From Roseovarius sp. MMSF_3281 (GTDB lineage Bacteria; Pseudomonadota; Alphaproteobacteria; Rhodobacterales; Rhodobacteraceae), in assembly GCF_030733685.1 (NCBI RefSeq), contig NZ_JASHIM010000013.1, forward strand, positions 1 through 64,000: a stretch of DNA of 64,000 nt. Direction: 5' to 3'. The notes below the pieces were generated by a model. The model made no database searches, was not told the DNA's origin, and saw only the letters and a program-made list of their open reading frames with translations. Positions 17,559-25,949 of the stretch are shown piece after piece. Position 1 is the stretch's first letter. Each line of letters opens with the position of its first letter. A program made the translations under genes and the position numbers.

Positions 17559-18424
17559 GCTGCATCCTGCTTGACGCCCTTCAGGGCCGCTTCCAGATCC
17601 GAGAAACTGGGCCGGATATGCGAGGGGGTGTTCTGCCGCCCGACCTCGATACAGATATTGGTCGCGTGGTTGTGCAAATTGGCAACCAGAACCTCGCGGA
17701 TCAGGTGGTAAAAGTGACTGTCCTCCTCGACCACGGCCTTGACCTTGCCCGCGAACGGGCCAACGAAACCATAGGCCAGGAACACCCCCAGAAAGGTGCC
17801 GACAAGCGCGCCGCCGATCATCTTGCCCAGGATTTCCGGCGGCTGGTCGATCGAGGCCATGGTCTTGATCACACCAAGCACGGCGGCCACGATACCCAGC
17901 GCCGGAAGACCATCGGCCACCGTTTGAAGCGCATGACTGGAATGCATGGAGTGATGCAGTGTCGCCTCCATCCGCTTGTCCAGAACCTCTTCCACCTGGT
18001 GCGGATCGTCATAGTTCATCGAGGCCGAGCGCATGGTGTCGCTGATCAGGGCCACCGCTTCCTTGTCGCCAAGGATTTTCGGGTACTTCGAGAAAATCGG
18101 CGAGTCCCCGGGTGTCTCGATATGTTCCTCGATGGCGACCGGATTTTGCCGGGCCAGCCGGATCAATTCGAACAGCAGGCACAAGAGATCACGATAATCC
18201 TCGGGCTTCCACTTTGGCCCCTTGAACACCTTTCCCACATCCTTGCCGGCCTGCTTGACCGCCGACATGTCATTGCTGATCAAGAAGGCCCCGACAGCCG
18301 CGCCGCCGATTATCATCATCTCGAACGGCAGGGCCTTGAAGATAATACCCAGTTTGCCCCCGGCGGCCAGATAGCCACCAAAGACCATGGCAAAGATGAC
18401 CAGGATACCGATTAAACCAAGCAT
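17555..18424 (-). CDS. motA: Flagellar motor stator protein MotA
   Basis: A 289-residue stator subunit with four membrane segments and a large cytoplasmic loop containing the charged region RLARQNPVAIEEHIE. The PALGIVAAVLGVI segment carries the conserved proline of the proton channel. It pairs with MotB (28830-29705). It is the fourth gene of the minus-strand operon starting at fliL, after a 48-base gap, and overlaps the 770-residue gene at its end. Confidence 0.97.
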   Translation of the reverse strand: MLGLIGILVIFAMVFGGYLAAGGKLGIIFKALPFEMMIIGGAAVGAFLISNDMSAVKQAGKDVGKVFKGPKWKPEDYRDLLCLLFELIRLARQNPVAIEEHIETPGDSPIFSKYPKILGDKEAVALISDTMRSASMNYDDPHQVEEVLDKRMEATLHHSMHSSHALQTVADGLPALGIVAAVLGVIKTMASIDQPPEILGKMIGGALVGTFLGVFLAYGFVGPFAGKVKAVVEEDSHFYHLIREVLVANLHNHATNICIEVGRQNTPSHIRPSFSDLEAALKGVKQDAA

Positions 18425-18472
18425 ATGCTTCTCCAGCCTTTCGTGGGGGTGTGGGGCGTGCGCGCCTTTGCG

Positions 18473-19069
18473 TCATTCCTTGGGGACATTGGCGTTGCGC
18501 CCGGCAAGGACCACGCTGAAGGTATGCGCCGCTTGCGGTGTCAGGCCCGCCATGATCTCGGCCGCGGCCTCGGGACGCATCCGGCCAAGGAAACCGGCCG
18601 CGAAATTCGGGTCCATTTCCTCGAACAAGGCGGCGGCCTGTTTGGGCTTCATGCTTTCATAAACCTTAGTAAGGCGCGCCAGGTCCGAGTCCGAGGCGCT
18701 TTCGGCCATGGCGATCGTGGCCCGCAAATCCGCTTCCGCCTCGATCAGTTCCTGCAGTTTTCGTTCGGTTTCCCGCTTGGCCACCGACAGGGCCTGCATC
18801 CGGTCACGCAATGCAGTTTCACGCCGGGTCAGGCCCTGTTCACGGGTCTTGATCGCCGCAAGCACGCGCCTAAGGTCGTCTGGCGTGTCACAGGCCTGCG
18901 GCGCGGGTTTGGCAAGGGGGCTGGCGTCAACCCCGTCTTGCGCCAGGGCAAGGGCCTGCCCCGCCCCGCCGCCAACCCGGAACCCGGCCGACAGCAACAG
19001 GATACTGGCGATCAGAACAAGGGCCCCACGGCCCGGCTGTCGGCGGCGGTGTTTGCCTTTGCGCGTCAT
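18473..19069 (-). CDS. motE: MotE-like periplasmic chaperone
   Basis: A 198-residue protein with an N-terminal membrane segment (residues 15-33), a coiled coil (about 65-115) and a C-terminal MgtE-N-like domain (YESMKPKQAAALFEEMDPN and FLGRMRPEAAAEIMAGL). This architecture matches MotE, which in Sinorhizobium stabilises MotC. It starts in an ATGA overlap with the preceding gene and lies just upstream of motA. Confidence 0.8.
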   Translation of the reverse strand: MTRKGKHRRRQPGRGALVLIASILLLSAGFRVGGGAGQALALAQDGVDASPLAKPAPQACDTPDDLRRVLAAIKTREQGLTRRETALRDRMQALSVAKRETERKLQELIEAEADLRATIAMAESASDSDLARLTKVYESMKPKQAAALFEEMDPNFAAGFLGRMRPEAAAEIMAGLTPQAAHTFSVVLAGRNANVPKE

Positions 19070-19425
19070 TGCGCCACCTCGCTGTCAATCGCTTGATGAC
19101 GTTTGAACACCGCGCCTTGCGGGGCTTTGGGCGGGGGGGCCGCCGGCAGATCGTGCATCGAGGCGACCATCAGTTCCAGACGTCTGGCCACCGCTTCGGC
19201 GCGCTCCGTCAACCCTTCAAGCGAGTCGGTCGAACTGCTGGCCGTGCTTTGCGCGGCCTCCAGCGTCTTGGCCAGGTCATCGACCTGCGCGGACAGAACG
19301 GCCACCGCCCCGCCAACCCCGTTTTCAAGATCATTGAAGCGGCGTAGCCGCCGGGCCAGAACGAAACAGTAAAACCCCGCACCCAAAGCACCTGCCACAA
19401 GCAGTATATCGGCAATCAATTCCAT
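19066..19425 (-). CDS. Small membrane-anchored coiled-coil protein of the stator operon
   Basis: A 119-residue protein with one N-terminal membrane helix (about residues 4-23) followed by RRLRRFNDLENGVGGAVAVL and a coiled coil through residue 90, then a short polar tail. The pattern is that of uncharacterised proteins found beside fliL/motA in alphaproteobacterial flagellar operons. It sits nine bases after fliL and overlaps motE by four bases. I do not assign a function; membrane anchoring and location suggest the motor. Confidence 0.6.
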   Translation of the reverse strand: MELIADILLVAGALGAGFYCFVLARRLRRFNDLENGVGGAVAVLSAQVDDLAKTLEAAQSTASSSTDSLEGLTERAEAVARRLELMVASMHDLPAAPPPKAPQGAVFKRHQAIDSEVAQ

Positions 19426-19434
19426 TCCGTCACC

Positions 19435-19926
19435 TCAGTTCAGTACAAATTCCATGATCAACAGGTCCCTTACCCGGTCGCCGCCGGTGACGATCTGCAC
19501 CCGGCGCAGCATCTGCGCCCGCAGGCGAATCAGGGCCGATCCCGCCGCAATATCCTCGGGCTCCAGCGCGCGCAGGTAACTGTTGAGAACATCGACAACC
19601 CGCGGCATCAGTTTCGCCACCTCGGATTCGTGGGCGGTGCCAACCTCAAGCTGTGCCTGGAATCGCAGGTGGCTTGCCCCGCCCGACCCAAGCGAGATGA
19701 CCATGGGATCAACCGGCACGAAGGCCACATCGGACATGTCTTTCACTTCGCCCGATGCCGCCTTTTGGGCCGCGTGTTCGGTCACCTCCGGGGCAAGAAT
19801 CAGGCCCGAATACACCGCATAGAACCCACCGCCGCCGCCCAGGATGGCCAATACCAACCCAAGGACAAGCGGCAGTTTCGATGCCTTTTTCGGGCTGTCT
19901 TCTTCCGTGTTTTCCGTCTCGGCCAT
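19435..19926 (-). CDS. fliL: Flagellar basal body protein FliL
   Basis: A 163-residue single-pass membrane protein: cytoplasmic Lys-rich start, a membrane helix near residues 20-42, then the FliL periplasmic domain (FVPVDPMVISLGSG, LRFQAQLEVG) with the conserved end VRDLLIMEFVLN. FliL rings the stator and increases its stability. The ATG at 19926 is preferred, with an AGGTGAG site; a GTG nine bases upstream is the alternative. It opens the minus-strand stator operon, divergent from fliF. Confidence 0.93.
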   Translation of the reverse strand: MAETENTEEDSPKKASKLPLVLGLVLAILGGGGGFYAVYSGLILAPEVTEHAAQKAASGEVKDMSDVAFVPVDPMVISLGSGGASHLRFQAQLEVGTAHESEVAKLMPRVVDVLNSYLRALEPEDIAAGSALIRLRAQMLRRVQIVTGGDRVRDLLIMEFVLN

Positions 19927-19973
19927 CTTTCTCACCTGCGAGTCGCCTTTGACGCACTATAGGCACGCAGGAA

Positions 19974-19988
19974 CTAACCGATTGTTAA
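19974..19988. promoter_or_regulatory. CtrA-type box between fliL and fliF
   Basis: CTAA (19974-19977), seven bases, TTAA (19985-19988): one mismatch from TTAA-N7-TTAA. It lies in the 78-base divergent gap of the fliL and fliF operons, 16 bases before the fliF start. CtrA is a known flagellar activator in roseobacters; binding here is inference. Confidence 0.5.
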
Positions 19989-20004
19989 GCCGGATCAGCC
20001 AAAG

Positions 20005-21669
20005 ATGACCTCAGCGAACGGCAGAAGCCGGGGATCAGGAGGCAAAGAATTGCAGCAAGTTTTTGACGTCTGGAACAAACTGGATGCACGCCGGCGCGTG
20101 ATCGTCGTTTTGGCCACGGGGGCCGTCTTTGCCGCCGTTCTGGGCCTTGCCCGCATGGCCTCGTCACCCAGCCTGACCTTGCTTTACGCGGGTCTTGAGA
20201 ACGGGGCGGCGGGCGATGTCGTGGCCGCCTTGGAACAACGCGGCGTGGCCTACGATGTGCGCGGCGGTGCGATCTTTGTCGAATCGGCGCGCCGCGATGA
20301 ATTGCGCATGACCTTGGCCAGCGAAGGCCTGCCCGCCACCTCGACCAAGGGCTATGAACTGCTTGATTCGATGTCGGGCTTCGGGACCACCTCGCAGATG
20401 TTCGATGCCGCCTATTGGCGCGCGAAAGAAGGCGAACTGGCCCGCACGATCCAGGCGCACCCCGCCATTACCGGCGCGCGGGTGCATCTGGCCAGCACCG
20501 GATCGAACCCCTTCCAAAGGGATGTGACGCCCTCGGCCTCGGTGATGATCAACACCTCCTCGGGTACGCTGACCGCACAGCATGCCCGCGCCCTGCGCTA
20601 TCTTGTGGCCTCGGCGGTCACCGGTCTGGCGCCCGAGGATGTCTCGATCATCGACAGCACCGGGGGTTTGATCGGTATGTCCGAAGATACGCCCGCGAAT
20701 GCCACCGACGATCGCGCCGAAGCGATGCGCAAACGGGTCCAGCGCCTGCTTGAGGCGCGCGTCGGGCCCGGCAATGCGGTGGTCGAGCTTAGCCTCGATA
20801 CCGTCACCCGGACCGAATCGATGCGCGAACGCCGGATTGATCCGCAAAGCCGCGTCGCCATCAGCACCGATTCCGAGGAACGCACGAATACCTCTTCTGA
20901 TCAGGGCGGTGGCGATGTCACCGTGGCCTCGAACCTCCCCGATGGAGAGGCGGGCGGCACCGATAGCTCCTCCAGCCAAAGCAGCGAAACCCGCGAGCGG
21001 ATCAATTACGAGGTGTCGGAAACCGAACGGGAAATCACCGTCGCCCCCGGTGCGATCAAACGGCTGACCGTGGCGGTTCTGGTCAATGGCACCATGGGCA
21101 CTGGCACCGACGGGGCCGAGGTTTTCACCCCCCGCCCCCAAGAGGAACTGACCGCGCTGCGCGAATTGGTGGCCTCGGCCGTCGGTTTCGACGAAGCGCG
21201 CGGCGATGTCATCACCCTCAAGACCATGCAATTCGAAACCGTTTTGCCCAGCGGCACCAGTGCCGAACCCGCGTTCCTCGCGGGCCTCGGGCTTGACCTG
21301 ATGTCGATCGTTCAGGCCGCCGTTCTGGGCCTTGTTGCGCTGGTTTTGGGTCTGTTTGTCGTTCGGCCCGTGTTGATGAAGCCCCGCGCGGGCGCCTCCA
21401 CGTTGCCGCCCCCCGCGCCCGATTCCCCATCCCCGGGCGAAGCCGCCGCCCGCGTTCTGACCGGCGAGATCGACGATGGCCCGCGCGACGCCGCGGATAT
21501 GTCGCTTGTCTCCGGCCCCGAGGGGGCCGCCTCGGAAGACGAGGCCGAGGTTCCGGCGCTCACCCGCGGCGGTGACGACCCTGCGGAACGCCTGCGCAAC
21601 CTCATCGGTGAACGACAGGAGGAAACCGTCGAAATCCTGCGCAGCTGGCTGGAAGAGGAAAACGCCTGA
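20005..21669 (+). CDS. fliF: Flagellar MS-ring protein FliF
   Basis: A 554-residue ring protein. Membrane helix 1 is near residues 32-50 and helix 2 near 430-452, with ring-building motifs between them (LYAGLENGAAGDVVAALEQRG, GYELLDSMSGFGTTSQMFDA, ARVHLAS). The C-terminal segment binds FliG; the end (NLIGERQEETVEILRSWLEEE) matches that region. fliG itself is not in this window. The stop overlaps the fliH start (TGATG). Confidence 0.96.
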   Translation: MTSANGRSRGSGGKELQQVFDVWNKLDARRRVIVVLATGAVFAAVLGLARMASSPSLTLLYAGLENGAAGDVVAALEQRGVAYDVRGGAIFVESARRDELRMTLASEGLPATSTKGYELLDSMSGFGTTSQMFDAAYWRAKEGELARTIQAHPAITGARVHLASTGSNPFQRDVTPSASVMINTSSGTLTAQHARALRYLVASAVTGLAPEDVSIIDSTGGLIGMSEDTPANATDDRAEAMRKRVQRLLEARVGPGNAVVELSLDTVTRTESMRERRIDPQSRVAISTDSEERTNTSSDQGGGDVTVASNLPDGEAGGTDSSSSQSSETRERINYEVSETEREITVAPGAIKRLTVAVLVNGTMGTGTDGAEVFTPRPQEELTALRELVASAVGFDEARGDVITLKTMQFETVLPSGTSAEPAFLAGLGLDLMSIVQAAVLGLVALVLGLFVVRPVLMKPRAGASTLPPPAPDSPSPGEAAARVLTGEIDDGPRDAADMSLVSGPEGAASEDEAEVPALTRGGDDPAERLRNLIGERQEETVEILRSWLEEENA

Positions 21670-22265
21670 TGACCATTTCGCATCTTCTTGAGGATTTCAG
21701 CACCCTGGCAGATGGCGATCCGGTGGCGATCACCGATGTCGCCCTCGAAGAGGAAAAACTGGCCGCCTTTGAAAAGGGCTATCAGGCCGGGTGGGACGAT
21801 TCCACCAAGGCCTCCTCGGAAGAGGCCAGCCATGTTTCGGCCGATTTCGCGCAGAACCTGCAAGACCTGTCCTTCACCCTGCACGAGGCACAGGCCGCGG
21901 CGCTGAAATCACTCAAGCCCTTTCTTGATCAACTGGTTGAAACCGTCCTGCCTCGCCTTGCGCAGGACAGCCTTGGGGCAAGGGTTCGGGAAATCCTGCA
22001 CGGCTTTCTTGACGAACAAACCCCCGCGCCGGTGTCGCTTCTGGCGGCACCGGAAACGGTGCCGGTTCTCGAAAAGCTGCTCGAAGGGCCCGACCATCCG
22101 CCCGCCACCATTTCCGCCGATCCGGCGATGAGCGAAGGCCAAGTGCGCCTGCGGTTTGGCGATACCGAGCGCGAGATCGACACCAAGGCCGTTCTTGCCG
22201 GGATCTCGGACGCCATCGAAGCCTATTACGCCGACACCCTGAACGACATGAAGGATACCACCTGA
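21669..22265 (+). CDS. fliH: FliH-like export ATPase regulator (FlbE type)
   Basis: A 198-residue acidic protein in the position of fliH between fliF and fliN. The central helix around FEKGYQAGWDDSTKASSEE carries the G-x-x-x-A pattern of FliH stalks, and the C-terminal half (QVRLRFGDTEREIDTKAVLAG) is compatible with the FliI-binding domain. Sequence identity to enterobacterial FliH is weak, as for Caulobacter FlbE. It overlaps both neighbours by one base. Confidence 0.7.
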   Translation: MTISHLLEDFSTLADGDPVAITDVALEEEKLAAFEKGYQAGWDDSTKASSEEASHVSADFAQNLQDLSFTLHEAQAAALKSLKPFLDQLVETVLPRLAQDSLGARVREILHGFLDEQTPAPVSLLAAPETVPVLEKLLEGPDHPPATISADPAMSEGQVRLRFGDTEREIDTKAVLAGISDAIEAYYADTLNDMKDTT

Positions 22266-22558
22266 TGACCGAAACATCCCAGACCCCGCAACAGGCCGAG
22301 CTGAAAACGCCCTTTTCCTCGGTTCCCATCGAGATCACCATTTCCGTGGGCAAGGCCCGCCCCTTGATCCGCGAGTTGCTGACGCTCAAGCGCGACGCGG
22401 TGCTGCCGCTCGACAAACGTGTCGACGACGCGGTTGAGCTTTACGTGGGCGAACGCCTGATTGCGCGCGGACAACTGGAAGAAATGGAAGGCGATCAGGC
22501 CGGGCAACTGGCCGTCCGCCTGACCGAGGTGGCGGACCTTCAAGATGGGCTGGGGTAA
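22265..22558 (+). CDS. fliN: Flagellar motor switch protein FliN
   Basis: A 97-residue SpoA-domain protein: VPIEITISVGKARPLIRELLTL and the turn VELYVGERLIARGQLEE are characteristic of FliN C-ring subunits. FliN binds FliM and FliH; fliM is not in this window. fliP starts eight bases after its stop, or overlaps it by 14 bases if the earlier ATG is used. Confidence 0.93.
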   Translation: MTETSQTPQQAELKTPFSSVPIEITISVGKARPLIRELLTLKRDAVLPLDKRVDDAVELYVGERLIARGQLEEMEGDQAGQLAVRLTEVADLQDGLG

Positions 22559-22565
22559 GCGGCCA

Positions 22566-23303
22566 ATGCCGGCACGGCTTTTTCTCACGGCGCTGCCACT
22601 CTTGGCGGCCCTTCTTGCCGCCGGACCGGCCCCGGCACAAGAGATCGCCATTTCGCTTGGTCAGGATGGCTCGATCAGCGCCCGCACGATCCAATTGATC
22701 CTGCTGATCACCGTCCTCAGCCTCGCACCGGGCCTGGCGATCATGATCACCTGCTTTCCTTTCATCGTCACGGTGCTTTCGATCCTGCGGCAGGGGATCG
22801 GGCTGCAGCAATCACCGCCCAACATGCTGATCGTCAGCCTTGCACTGTTTCTCACCTATTACGTGATGGAGCCGATCTTTTCCGAGGCTTGGTCCGCAGG
22901 CATCGCGCCCCTGCTGGACGAGGTGATCGAGGTGGAAGAGGCCGCACAGCTTGCCCTCGCGCCGTTTCGCGACTTCATGGCAGGCCGGGTCGATGGCGCG
23001 ACCTTCGCCAGCATGGCCAACCTGCGGCCCGATACCACCGGAATATCGGCCAGCGCCGAGGCGCCGCTGTCGGTGCTGGTGCCCAGTTTCATGCTGTCCG
23101 AAATCGCCCGCGCCTTCCAAATCGGCTTCCTGATTTTCCTGCCCTTCCTGATCATCGACCTTGTCGTTGCCGCCATCCTGATGTCCATGGGCATGATGAT
23201 GGTCCCCCCCGCGATCGTGTCCCTGCCCTTCAAATTGGCCTTTTTCGTCATCGCCGATGGCTGGACCCTGATCGCCGAAAGCCTTGTTCGCGGGTATTTT
23301 TAG
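22566..23303 (+). CDS. fliP: Flagellar export gate protein FliP
   Basis: A 245-residue protein with a signal-like start (LLAALLAAGPAPAQE), four further membrane helices and the FliP signatures MITCFPFIVTVLSILRQGIG and FLPFLIIDLVVAAILMSMGM. The ATG at 22566 is chosen because a GGGGTAAG site lies eight bases upstream and the signal sequence starts there; the ATG at 22545 would overlap fliN. It ends the plus-strand fliF operon. Confidence 0.95.
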   Translation: MPARLFLTALPLLAALLAAGPAPAQEIAISLGQDGSISARTIQLILLITVLSLAPGLAIMITCFPFIVTVLSILRQGIGLQQSPPNMLIVSLALFLTYYVMEPIFSEAWSAGIAPLLDEVIEVEEAAQLALAPFRDFMAGRVDGATFASMANLRPDTTGISASAEAPLSVLVPSFMLSEIARAFQIGFLIFLPFLIIDLVVAAILMSMGMMMVPPAIVSLPFKLAFFVIADGWTLIAESLVRGYF

Positions 23304-23581
23304 ACCCTGTTACACCCTAAAATGCCCATTCCGCCTTTGCACCGCATGCCCTGCGGCGCTGGCTTCCAAAGGCTCAAAACTGTCAGGCTTCTACGCATGG
23401 GGCTGAGAACGGGGCGTTGCGAACCGCGCATGACGGCCCATTCATTCGACCAGGCAACTCATCGGTCCAAGCGCTATCATAACCCGCTTTGCGCCCGTTT
23501 CGCGCCCCGGGGCACCCGTCAACACCGCTTGAAAGGCAGCAGATTTGCGGCCTGACCCATCCCGCAAGCCCGAACGCAGAG

Positions 23582-23602
23582 GTCCCGGGTCAAGCCCGGG
23601 AC
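23582..23602. repeat. REP-like palindrome in the 508-base gap after fliP
   Basis: The gap 23304-23811 lies between convergent fliP and flgI and holds no gene I can support; the short frames there have poor codon use. GTCCCGGG (23582-23589) and CCCGGGAC (23595-23602) form a perfect 8-bp stem around TCAAG. From memory, palindromes of this kind are scattered between genes in many alphaproteobacterial genomes, so this may be a REP-type repeat. Only one copy is seen in the window; the hairpin at 15020-15034 is related in its core. Confidence 0.5.
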
Positions 23603-23781
23603 GGGCCGCCGGTGACGTCAGGCCATCACGTATCGGCCCAAGATGAGGGGGCCGCGATCATCAGGGGGCGGCCCATTCACCAGAACATCCGGTGATTTGG
23701 GTCGCCTCGACAGTCCTCGCCCCAACAATCACGCAGGGCTGACCATGCAAGCCACCTTTGAAAAACCGGCTCTAATAAAGG

Positions 23782-23807
23782 AAAAAAGCGCCTTCTTGGC
23801 AGAAGCC
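23782..23807 (-). terminator. Terminator of the motB-flgI operon
   Basis: On the minus strand, just after the flgI stop, a seven-bp stem with one mismatch and a four-base loop (23790-23807) is followed by a run of six T (23782-23787 read in reverse). This is the best rho-independent terminator in the window. Confidence 0.7.
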
Positions 23808-23811
23808 GGGA

Positions 23812-24942
23812 TCACCGCACCACGAATTCCGCGTGCAGCGCCCCGGCCGCCTTGATGCTTTTCAGGATGTCGATCATGTCACGCGGCGCCACGCCCAGCG
23901 CATTGAGCCCGGCAATCACCTCCGACAAGGAGGTTCCCGGCGGTACCTCGGCAAGGCCAATGCCCTCGTCCTCTTCGATATCGGCGGCGGTCCGGGGCAC
24001 CACCACGGTTTCCCCCTCGGCAAAGGGGTTGGGCTGTACCACCACCGGGGCTTCCTGCACCCGCAGGGTCAGGTTGCCCTGGCTCACCCCCACGCGGGAA
24101 ATCCGCACATCCTGCCCCATGACGATGGTGCCCGACCGCTGATCCACCACCACCCGCGCCTTGCGTTCGGGCTGGACCAGAATATTCTCGATCCGGCCCA
24201 GCATATGCGCCGGGGAGCGCGCCCCGGTCGCGGCCACGTCAAGCCGCACCGTCCCGGAATCAAGCATCAGGGCCACGCGCCGCCCGAAGGTCTGGTTGAT
24301 GGCGTTTTCAATACGTGCGGCGGTGGTGAAATCCGGCTCCCGCAGGGCAATGCGCAGGGTGTCCAGCGACGAGAGGGCAAAGTCGATCTCGCGCTCGATC
24401 CGCGCGCCCGAGGGGATCACCCCCGAGGTCGGAACGCCCTGCACCACCTCTGCCGCGGCCCCCTCGGCCGCCGCACCGCCGGCAATGATCGTCCCCTGGG
24501 CAACGGCATAGATCTGCCCATCGGCAGCATTGAGCGGCGTCATCACCAAGGTCCCGCCCAAAAGGCTACTGGAATCGCCGATGGCCGAAACGGTCACGTC
24601 GATCTTGCCGCCCGCCCGGGAAAACGGTGGCATGCTGGCCGTTACCAGAACCGCGGCCACGTTCTTGGGGCGAAACTGCTCCCCTGTCACGTTCACGCCC
24701 AGCCGCTCAAGGATGTTTGTCATGATCTCCTCGGTGAACGGCGCATTGCGCAGCCCGTCGCCGGTGCCGTTCAACCCAACCACCAGGCCATATCCCACAA
24801 GGTCATTGCCCCGGACCCCGTCGAATTCCACAAGGTCTTTCAACCGGATCGGGGCGGCATGGGCCACACCCGAGGCAAGGATAACGGCAAACAGCGTGGC
24901 AAGGCCCGCGGTCGCGATCAGAAGGCGGCGCATCAGGGTCAT
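23812..24942 (-). CDS. flgI: Flagellar P-ring protein FlgI
   Basis: A 376-residue exported protein. A signal peptide ends near residue 29 (ASGVAHA), followed by RLKDLVEFDGVRGNDLVGYGL, VVGLNGTGDG and later GTIVMGQDVRISRVGVSQGNL, all strongly conserved in FlgI. It assembles the P ring in the peptidoglycan layer, assisted by FlgA. The ATG overlaps the flgL stop by four bases, and the gene ends the minus-strand hook operon. Confidence 0.97.
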   Translation of the reverse strand: MTLMRRLLIATAGLATLFAVILASGVAHAAPIRLKDLVEFDGVRGNDLVGYGLVVGLNGTGDGLRNAPFTEEIMTNILERLGVNVTGEQFRPKNVAAVLVTASMPPFSRAGGKIDVTVSAIGDSSSLLGGTLVMTPLNAADGQIYAVAQGTIIAGGAAAEGAAAEVVQGVPTSGVIPSGARIEREIDFALSSLDTLRIALREPDFTTAARIENAINQTFGRRVALMLDSGTVRLDVAATGARSPAHMLGRIENILVQPERKARVVVDQRSGTIVMGQDVRISRVGVSQGNLTLRVQEAPVVVQPNPFAEGETVVVPRTAADIEEDEGIGLAEVPPGTSLSEVIAGLNALGVAPRDMIDILKSIKAAGALHAEFVVR

Positions 24943-25946
24943 GACAGGAAATTCACCAAGCTCAGGCGCGAGGATCGCGCGGTGATCGTGTATAGCGATT
25001 CAAGCTGAAGCTGTACCGCCTCAAGCTCGGTCGCCGATGTGAAACGGTCCACCGCCGTCAGGCTGTTACGGGCCTGCTCAAGCCCCGAAATCTCGCTGGC
25101 GATGCGGCTGCTGGACTGTTCGATGCGATATTCCGCATGGCCTAGGTCGGCGCGCAGCACGGTCATCTGCCCCTGTGCCTGCCAAAGCCCTTCTCCGGCC
25201 CCCGCCAAAAGGGCCTGCCGATCCCCATCGCCCAGGGAAAGGCCCTGGTCCCCGGCCAGAACCGCCAAAACGGTATTCTGCAAGCTCTGGCGCAGGGCCG
25301 GTGAATCGGCCCTGATGTCCAGGGTCACCGCTTCGCCCGCGCCCAGCGGGATGGCCCCCATGGGATCGGTCCCGCCTTGGTAGACCACGGTTTCGAAATC
25401 TCCGCCGGGGGCAAAGAAACCAGCCACGGCCGTTTCCACGCTGGCCGCATCGCTTGCCCCGCCCAGCGCGGCTTTCACGGCGGTCAGGATGTCATGCGAT
25501 GGCGCCAAGGCCGGGGTTGTCACCGCGGATCCGGAAAACAACGCCCGCCCCGAGGCCCGGGCCGACAAACTGCTGACAATGGTATCCAGCACGTCACGCG
25601 CCTGCCCCGCCATGACCGGCAGGGCAACGCCACCACCCGTGGTCGTGGCCAAGGCAAGGCTTTCGGCCAAGCGCCCGGTTTCGGCCTCAACACGCCCAAG
25701 GGCCGCTTGCATCGCGCTGGCAATGGCACCCGCCTCGGTCGCCGCTGTCTTGTAACTCCGGTTCAGGGTCAGGCTCTGCTCGATATCGGCCAGCCCGGAC
25801 AATTGCCCCGACAGGTGGCGCACCGGATCGGCGGCGCGCCCGGTCGTAACCTCCTGGGTCAGGCGTGTCATCTGGGTTTTCAATTCGGTGTTCTGGCGGC
25901 GCAACATGACGCTACGCGCCAGATCACCGATGGTTTGCATGCTCAT
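24939..25946 (-). CDS. flgL: Hook-filament junction protein FlgL
   Basis: A 335-residue flagellin-like protein with the N-terminal helix IGDLARSVMLRRQNTELKTQM and a C-terminal helix ending in LQLESLYTITARSSRLSLVNFL. This fits HAP3/FlgL, which joins the hook to the filament. It lies three bases after flgK and overlaps flgI. The central part is variable and Gly/Ala-rich. Confidence 0.9.
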   Translation of the reverse strand: MSMQTIGDLARSVMLRRQNTELKTQMTRLTQEVTTGRAADPVRHLSGQLSGLADIEQSLTLNRSYKTAATEAGAIASAMQAALGRVEAETGRLAESLALATTTGGGVALPVMAGQARDVLDTIVSSLSARASGRALFSGSAVTTPALAPSHDILTAVKAALGGASDAASVETAVAGFFAPGGDFETVVYQGGTDPMGAIPLGAGEAVTLDIRADSPALRQSLQNTVLAVLAGDQGLSLGDGDRQALLAGAGEGLWQAQGQMTVLRADLGHAEYRIEQSSSRIASEISGLEQARNSLTAVDRFTSATELEAVQLQLESLYTITARSSRLSLVNFLS

Positions 25947-25949
25947 GGT

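Noticed and set aside
23322-23855. Short frames in the fliP/flgI gap
   Set aside because: Poor codon use, no ribosome sites, and they cross the REP-like palindrome and terminator.
23833-25008. A 391-codon plus-strand frame opposite flgI
   Set aside because: Shadow of flgI, which is unmistakable; composition is low-complexity His/Gly/Arg.
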